This document shows, piece by piece, positions 5,521 to 9,360 of a stretch of 9,360 nucleotides of DNA (position 1 is the first letter of the stretch; each line of letters begins with the position of its first letter). A model generated the notes under the pieces. It had not been told where the DNA came from and ran no database searches. It was given only the letters and a program-made list of their open reading frames with translations. Source of the DNA: Methylacidiphilum caldifontis (lineage in GTDB: Bacteria > Verrucomicrobiota > Verrucomicrobiia > Methylacidiphilales > CAMAQI01); assembly GCA_945860255.1 (NCBI GenBank), contig CAMAQI010000081.1, positions 1-9,360 of the forward strand, written 5' to 3'. The position numbers were made by a program, and so were the translations under genes.

Positions 5521-6396
5521 GTGAATATTACTGAAACTACCGCATTAAAGTCAATTGGACGTCAGATGAAGGAGGCTCGTCTTAGCAAAGGCTGGACTCC
5601 TGAAGCTGCGGCTAAGATTACTAAAATTAAAGTCGATCGTCTCCATGAGATTGAGCGAGATGATTTTTCTAAGCTCCCGGGAGTGGCCTACACCCGGGGA
5701 CTGGTTCGCGTTTATGCTCGCGAGTTGGGATTGGATGAGCGACGTATTTTAGATCGTTTGGATCAAATTGTGAGTATGGAGCTTGGAGATGGCTACGTCG
5801 TTGCGCCCCCTGTGGAGTATCTTCCTCAAGAGATTCATTACAATCAGCAAGTTTCAACCCGTCGTGTGGGATCCTATGTGATCTATTCCGTTCTCTTTAT
5901 TTTTGGGATAGCGACTCTTTCGTGGATGGTTAAACGGGGAGGGGATTGGATTGAAAAATCAAAACAAAATTCGGTCGTCACGACTCAAGTGATTTCCGAA
6001 AGGACGGTTGCAAAGGCAGTTCCTGCCACCGCAGGCGTTACCGTTATGGCGGCAAAGCCTGTGGCTCCTGTGGCCAAAGCGGTCAAGGAATCGGATGTTC
6101 CTGAGGTGAAAGAGGAAAAACCGGTCGAAGCTAAAAAAGAGGTCAAACTTCAAAAGTTAGCACTTCATGCTCGCGAGGAGTGTTGGGTCTCGTTGAGGAT
6201 CACCAAAGACGGGGAGACTAAAGTGGCTTTTAAAGATATTATTCCAGCAGGGGAAACTCGGGAATTTGAAGGAGAGCGTTTTGGAATTCGGTTAAGCGTT
6301 CCCGCTGGAATCGATATTATTTATAATGATAAAAATGAGGGGCCTTATAGTGATTCCCGGATTCCATCGGATGAATTTTATATTCCAGCTCAATAA
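5521..6396 (+). CDS. rodZ: RodZ-like membrane protein: HTH_25 domain, one TM helix, DUF4115 C-terminus
   Basis: A 291-aa bitopic inner-membrane protein. Residues 8-82 are a RodZ/HTH_25 helix-turn-helix (SIGRQMKEARLSKGW at 11-25, KLPGVAYTRGLVRVYARELG at 51-70). One TM segment spans about 117-137. A Lys/Val/Ala/Pro-rich periplasmic linker covers 150-210, and a DUF4115-type beta domain follows (about 212-290, CWVSLRITKDG, IPAGETREFEGERFGIRLSVPAG). RodZ links MreB filaments to the elongation machinery. In E. coli, Phe60 and Tyr64 of the last HTH helix contact MreB; the corresponding positions here are Tyr57 and Leu61. It begins with GTG at 5521; an ATG at codon 16 lies inside the HTH, so GTG is the better start although no clear ribosome binding site precedes it. 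It is followed 15 bp later by rimO. Some RodZ-like proteins are named only 'helix-turn-helix domain protein', and mreB is not in view. Confidence 0.8.
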   Translation: MNITETTALKSIGRQMKEARLSKGWTPEAAAKITKIKVDRLHEIERDDFSKLPGVAYTRGLVRVYARELGLDERRILDRLDQIVSMELGDGYVVAPPVEYLPQEIHYNQQVSTRRVGSYVIYSVLFIFGIATLSWMVKRGGDWIEKSKQNSVVTTQVISERTVAKAVPATAGVTVMAAKPVAPVAKAVKESDVPEVKEEKPVEAKKEVKLQKLALHAREECWVSLRITKDGETKVAFKDIIPAGETREFEGERFGIRLSVPAGIDIIYNDKNEGPYSDSRIPSDEFYIPAQ

Positions 6397-6411
6397 TTAA
6401 AGAGAAAAATA

Positions 6412-7818
6412 ATGATTAAAGTTGGATTAGTTTCATTAGGCTGTGCAAAAAATCTCGTCGATTCAGAGATCATGGCGGGTCATCTCCTCAAGTCGGGAAT
6501 GACTTTGACTGCCGATGCTCAGGAAGCGGATGTGTTGATTGTGAATACCTGCTCCTTTATCGATGCGGCAAAAGAGGAAAGTATTGAGGCGATTTTTGAA
6601 GTGAATCAAAGCCGTGGATTGCGTAAGCGAAAAACGGGGCAGAAGCTGATCGTTGCCGGCTGTATGGCTCAACGATTTGCCGGGGAGCTTCAAAAATCGA
6701 TGCCTGAAGTCGATGCCTTCATCGGTCTCGATCAGGTGACGCAGGTTGCTCCCATTATCGAATCGCTTTATGTAAAAGATCGCGCAGCGGGATCGGTAAA
6801 CTTGGTGAGTGGTCGATCGGTTTATATTCCTGACTATGATACCCCTCGTTTTCGTCTGACTCCCAAGCATTATGCCTATGTGAAAATTGCCGAGGGGTGT
6901 AATCATCCCTGTAGTTTTTGTGTGATCCCTCAAATGAGAGGAAAACATCGGAGCCGTACGATCGATTCTGTGGTTCGTGAAGTGAAACAACTTGTTTCCG
7001 AGGGGGTCAAAGAGATTAATCTGATTTCTCAAGATACGACCTATTTTGGTATGGATCGTTGGGAGCAAAAAGCAGGTCCCCGTCAACAAGTGGACTCGAC
7101 ACGCGGTGAAACGCTTTGCGATTTAATTCAAGCCATGGATCAAATTCAGGGAGAGTTTTGGATTCGAATTCTTTATACTCATCCTGCGCATTGGAGCGAC
7201 GAACTCATTCAAGCAATTGCAAAAAGTAAGCATGTGATTCCTTACATTGATATGCCGTTACAGCATATCTCTGAGAATATGTTAGGACTCATGCGTCGTG
7301 AGACCTCACGGGAACATATTGAAAAATTGATTGAACGGATGCGCGCTGGAATCCCCGGACTTGTTTTAAGAACGACCTTTATTGTTGGATTTCCCGGAGA
7401 AACGGAAGAGGATTTTAATACGCTGCTTGATTTTATCAAACGAGTCAAATTTGAGCGTCTGGGAGTTTTTGAATACTCCCAGGAAGAGGGGAGTCGTGCG
7501 GCAAAGATGGAGGGCCAGTTAACGCCAAAGGTGAAGAAACAGCGGTGGAAAAAGGCGATGGCACTCCAACAAAAACTTTCCTTTCAAATGGCGGAATCGA
7601 AAATCGATTCAGAGATCTTAGTCGTCGTCGAAAAAGAGGGCTTAGCCCGCTCGATCGCAGATGCCCCTGAGGTCGATGCTCATATTTATGTCGATCCGAA
7701 GTTGCCGGTAGGAACTTTTCAAAAAGTAAAAATTATTGCCTCACACGAATACGATTTGATGGCTGAGGGATCAGGAGTGACTCCTGTCGAGTCCCGTGAA
7801 CTTCGGAATCCTCAATAA
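6412..7818 (+). CDS. rimO: Ribosomal protein S12 methylthiotransferase (radical SAM)
   Basis: Cytoplasmic [4Fe-4S] radical-SAM enzyme that methylthiolates the conserved aspartate of ribosomal protein S12. The 468-aa protein has the UPF0004 N-terminal domain with its three cluster cysteines, Cys11 (SLGCAKNLVDSE), Cys47 (NTCSF) and Cys84 (AGCMAQR). The radical-SAM motif CNHPCSFC follows (Cys163, Cys167, Cys170), then FWIRILYTHPAHWSDELI (249-266), PLQHISENMLGLMRRET (282-298) and TTFIVGFPGETEEDF (321-335). The TRAM RNA-binding domain is at about 397-453. The SLGC.KNLVDSE opening and the absence of tRNA-type MiaB features favour RimO over MiaB. A charged insert at about 216-232, after TTYFGMD, makes it slightly longer than the E. 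coli enzyme; I recall similar inserts in Verrucomicrobiota. All six cysteines are present, so it should be active. Confidence 0.93.
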   Translation: MIKVGLVSLGCAKNLVDSEIMAGHLLKSGMTLTADAQEADVLIVNTCSFIDAAKEESIEAIFEVNQSRGLRKRKTGQKLIVAGCMAQRFAGELQKSMPEVDAFIGLDQVTQVAPIIESLYVKDRAAGSVNLVSGRSVYIPDYDTPRFRLTPKHYAYVKIAEGCNHPCSFCVIPQMRGKHRSRTIDSVVREVKQLVSEGVKEINLISQDTTYFGMDRWEQKAGPRQQVDSTRGETLCDLIQAMDQIQGEFWIRILYTHPAHWSDELIQAIAKSKHVIPYIDMPLQHISENMLGLMRRETSREHIEKLIERMRAGIPGLVLRTTFIVGFPGETEEDFNTLLDFIKRVKFERLGVFEYSQEEGSRAAKMEGQLTPKVKKQRWKKAMALQQKLSFQMAESKIDSEILVVVEKEGLARSIADAPEVDAHIYVDPKLPVGTFQKVKIIASHEYDLMAEGSGVTPVESRELRNPQ

Positions 7819-7832
7819 GGAATCGAGAATTT

Positions 7833-8465
7833 ATGGCGATTCTCTCTTCAGAACCGAGACCGCATGAGCGAAGAGCTGGAAATATTTGGAATCTTCCCAA
7901 TCAAATTACACTTGCTCGCATTGGACTGGCTTTCATTTATATCTTCCTTCAGAGCTCAGGACTTCAAGAACGCTCGGTTTGGGTTCATACGGTCACTTTA
8001 ATTATTTTTATTGTCGCGGGGATCTCTGATTGGCTGGATGGTTATTTAGCTCGAAAAATGAATCTTTTGAGTGATTTTGGACGTCTCTTCGATCCGTTGG
8101 CCGATAAAATTTTAATCTGCGCCGCCCTCATAGGATTGATGGGGCATCATTTGATCCCGTATTGGATTGTGGTTCTCGTGATCTCAAGAGAGTTTTTAAT
8201 TACTGGACTGAGACTCGTCGCCTTGCAACAGGGTCAGGTTTTAGCTGCTGAAAAAGCCGGAAAACATAAGACGGTCTCGCAGATTGTGACGATTATTGTC
8301 GGACTCTTATTTTTGACCCTTCAGGAATGGAGTCGTGGGGAGGAACTGAGTTTTGCTATGAGATTTATGGAGCGAATTCAACCCTGGCTCAATTATTGGA
8401 CCCTTCTCGTGAGTATCGGATCGGGAATTTATTACTTATGGAAAAATCGGAAGCTTTTAGAATGA
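7833..8465 (+). CDS. pgsA: CDP-alcohol phosphatidyltransferase, probably phosphatidylglycerophosphate synthase
   Basis: Integral membrane enzyme that joins CDP-diacylglycerol and glycerol-3-phosphate to form phosphatidylglycerol phosphate, the precursor of phosphatidylglycerol and cardiolipin. The 210-aa length is slightly above the usual ~180-200. The catalytic signature D-x2-DG-x2-AR-x8-G-x3-D-x3-D is complete: Asp66, Asp69, Gly70, Ala73, Arg74, Gly83, Asp87, Asp91. It starts with NLPNQITLARI (20-30), typical of PgsA rather than phosphatidylserine or choline enzymes, and SREFLITGLRLVA agrees. About five to six hydrophobic segments follow. AAGGA at 7817-7821, overlapping the rimO stop, is a good ribosome binding site for the ATG at 7833. 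Its stop overlaps the next start (ATGA), so it is coupled to the DUF1802 gene. Substrate choice is by family resemblance. Confidence 0.88.
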   Translation: MAILSSEPRPHERRAGNIWNLPNQITLARIGLAFIYIFLQSSGLQERSVWVHTVTLIIFIVAGISDWLDGYLARKMNLLSDFGRLFDPLADKILICAALIGLMGHHLIPYWIVVLVISREFLITGLRLVALQQGQVLAAEKAGKHKTVSQIVTIIVGLLFLTLQEWSRGEELSFAMRFMERIQPWLNYWTLLVSIGSGIYYLWKNRKLLE

Positions 8466-9019
8466 GTGGTTTCCCTGCATTTAAAGAGTGGAAAGCAATC
8501 GTTGAAGGAATGGGTCAGGGGGCCCAATCGATCGTTTTAAGAAAGGGAGGGATTTCGGAGGAGAACGGAACTTTTCAGGCCAAGCACCCTCGATTTTGGT
8601 TGCTGCCTACGGAATTCCATCAACAACTCGAACGATCTAAACCAGAGGCGAAAAAATATTTTGAACCGGCTCCCTCTTTGATTCAACAGGTCGCCATTCA
8701 CTATTGGGCAGAGTCGGTCCATGTCGCCTATCTGAATGATTGGGAGAAAGTTCATTCCTTAGATTCTTTTCATCTTTTAAAAGAGGAGATTTTAAAAGAA
8801 CGTTTTGAGTATGGAGAAAGCCTTGGACTTCATTTGTTGTTTGTTCGTGTTTATCGTTTAAATCAACCGATGGTGATCCCTTGGTTATCCTCTTATGACG
8901 GATGTAAGTCATGGGTTGATTTAGAATCGGTACCTGATTTTGAACGATCGACTCCGGTGATTCCGGATGAGACCTTTGAAAAGATCTCCAAAAATATTTT
9001 TGTTTTACTCGGAAGTTGA
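8462..9019 (+). CDS. DUF1802 family protein of unknown function
   Basis: A 185-aa soluble protein with the DUF1802 pattern: AFKEW (6-10), GQGAQSIVLRKGGISEENGTF (18-38), HPRFWLLPTEFHQQ (42-55) and YDGCKSWVDL (145-154). No function is established for the family. No signal peptide or membrane segment is seen, and I find no catalytic motif I can name. The frame is open back to 8327, but the earlier residues duplicate the pgsA coding region and are not family-like. The ATG at 8462 overlaps the pgsA stop by 4 bp and has GGAAG (8449-8453) 8 nt upstream, so it decides the start. The overlap implies translational coupling to the phospholipid enzyme, and dapB follows after 22 bp. Confidence 0.82.
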   Translation: MSGFPAFKEWKAIVEGMGQGAQSIVLRKGGISEENGTFQAKHPRFWLLPTEFHQQLERSKPEAKKYFEPAPSLIQQVAIHYWAESVHVAYLNDWEKVHSLDSFHLLKEEILKERFEYGESLGLHLLFVRVYRLNQPMVIPWLSSYDGCKSWVDLESVPDFERSTPVIPDETFEKISKNIFVLLGS

Positions 9020-9041
9020 GATTCGGCTATTCTGCAAAGTT

Positions 9042-9360
9042 ATGGCAACGAAATTCATTATGGTGGGGGCTAAGGGTCGAATGGGGCAGGCAATTCTTAG
9101 TTTGGCAAAAGAAACTCCTGATTATCAAGTTTTTGCTCAAGTAGACAAAGAGGATAACTTGGCCGCCGTCATTCAAGGCACGGATTCTGTGATTGAGTTT
9201 AGTCATCATTCCGTAACTCCTTTGATTGCCGAGATTTGTCTTCAACATCAGAAGCCGCTGGTGATCGGAACGACGGGACACAGTCAAACGGCTTTAAAGA
9301 TCATTCAGGATTGTGCTCAAAAAATACCGGTTGTTTTTGCTCCGAACTTTTCAATTGGCG
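9042..9360 (+). CDS. dapB: 4-hydroxy-tetrahydrodipicolinate reductase, N-terminal part (cut by window end)
   Basis: Cytoplasmic NAD(P)H-dependent reductase of the diaminopimelate/lysine pathway, which supplies both lysine and the peptidoglycan cross-linking residue. The first 106 residues are present and open to the window edge. Visible motifs are the Rossmann dinucleotide loop GAKGRMG (9-15), IEFSHHSVT (51-59), VIGTTG (74-79) and VFAPNFSIG (98-106), all signature blocks of DapB. The spacing from the Rossmann loop to IEFS is short (about 36 residues), so it belongs to the compact form of the family rather than the E. coli-type one with a longer insert there. It begins at an ATG 22 bp after the DUF1802 stop, with only a weak purine stretch (GCAAAG) upstream. 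The catalytic His-His-Lys region lies beyond the window. Confidence 0.92.
   Translation, partial: MATKFIMVGAKGRMGQAILSLAKETPDYQVFAQVDKEDNLAAVIQGTDSVIEFSHHSVTPLIAEICLQHQKPLVIGTTGHSQTALKIIQDCAQKIPVVFAPNFSIG

Noticed and set aside
6463..7089. 208-codon minus-strand frame inside rimO
   Set aside because: A long antisense shadow of a strongly conserved gene, with no recognisable domain.
8327..8461. N-terminal extension of the DUF1802 protein
   Set aside because: It overlaps pgsA coding sequence in another frame and lacks family similarity; the ATG at 8462 has a proper ribosome binding site.

Overview
The window looks like chromosomal DNA of a Gram-negative-type bacterium of moderate GC content. 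I would guess Verrucomicrobiota or a relative. The hints are a DUF4159 protein, a DUF1802 protein, a RimO with a short insertion after its TTYFGMD motif, a DapB that appears to be the short form, and dispersed 'ACGGAT/CTTGGCG' intergenic repeats. This is inference from family recollection; no rRNA or other phylogenetic marker is present.

Layout. Positions 1-193 hold two gene fragments in an abnormal junction. A GC-rich piece resembling a P22-type phage portal protein (+ strand, open at the window edge) runs directly into the first ~21 codons of a DnaG-like primase (- strand). Positions 370-1206 (+) encode a prephenate dehydratase with an ACT domain. Positions 1207-1443 are a non-coding convergent gap filled with repeat modules. 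Positions 3988-1444 (-) form a two-gene operon: a circularly permuted ATP-grasp enzyme followed by an alpha-E domain protein. This pair belongs to a widespread but poorly understood predicted peptide-ligase (amidoligase) system. Positions 3989-4198 are a divergent intergenic region with a plausible promoter for that operon and a second copy of a hairpin repeat also found at 1398-1421.

From 4199 to the window end six genes run on the + strand with gaps of 50 bp or less and one 4-bp overlap, probably one transcription unit: a membrane-anchored DUF4159 protein, a RodZ-like helix-turn-helix membrane protein, RimO (ribosomal protein S12 methylthiotransferase), PgsA-type CDP-alcohol phosphatidyltransferase, a DUF1802 protein, and the N-terminal part of DapB (lysine/diaminopimelate synthesis), cut by the window edge.

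The + strand cluster brings together cell-shape (RodZ), membrane lipid (PgsA), wall-precursor (DapB) and ribosome-modification (RimO) functions, with DUF4159 and DUF1802 as the unexplained members. No tRNA, rRNA, CRISPR array or intact insertion sequence was seen. The points most worth a second look are the phage/primase junction at the left end, the shared hairpin repeat, the DUF4159 protein with a TonB-like N-terminus, and the motif departures in the ATP-grasp and prephenate dehydratase enzymes.
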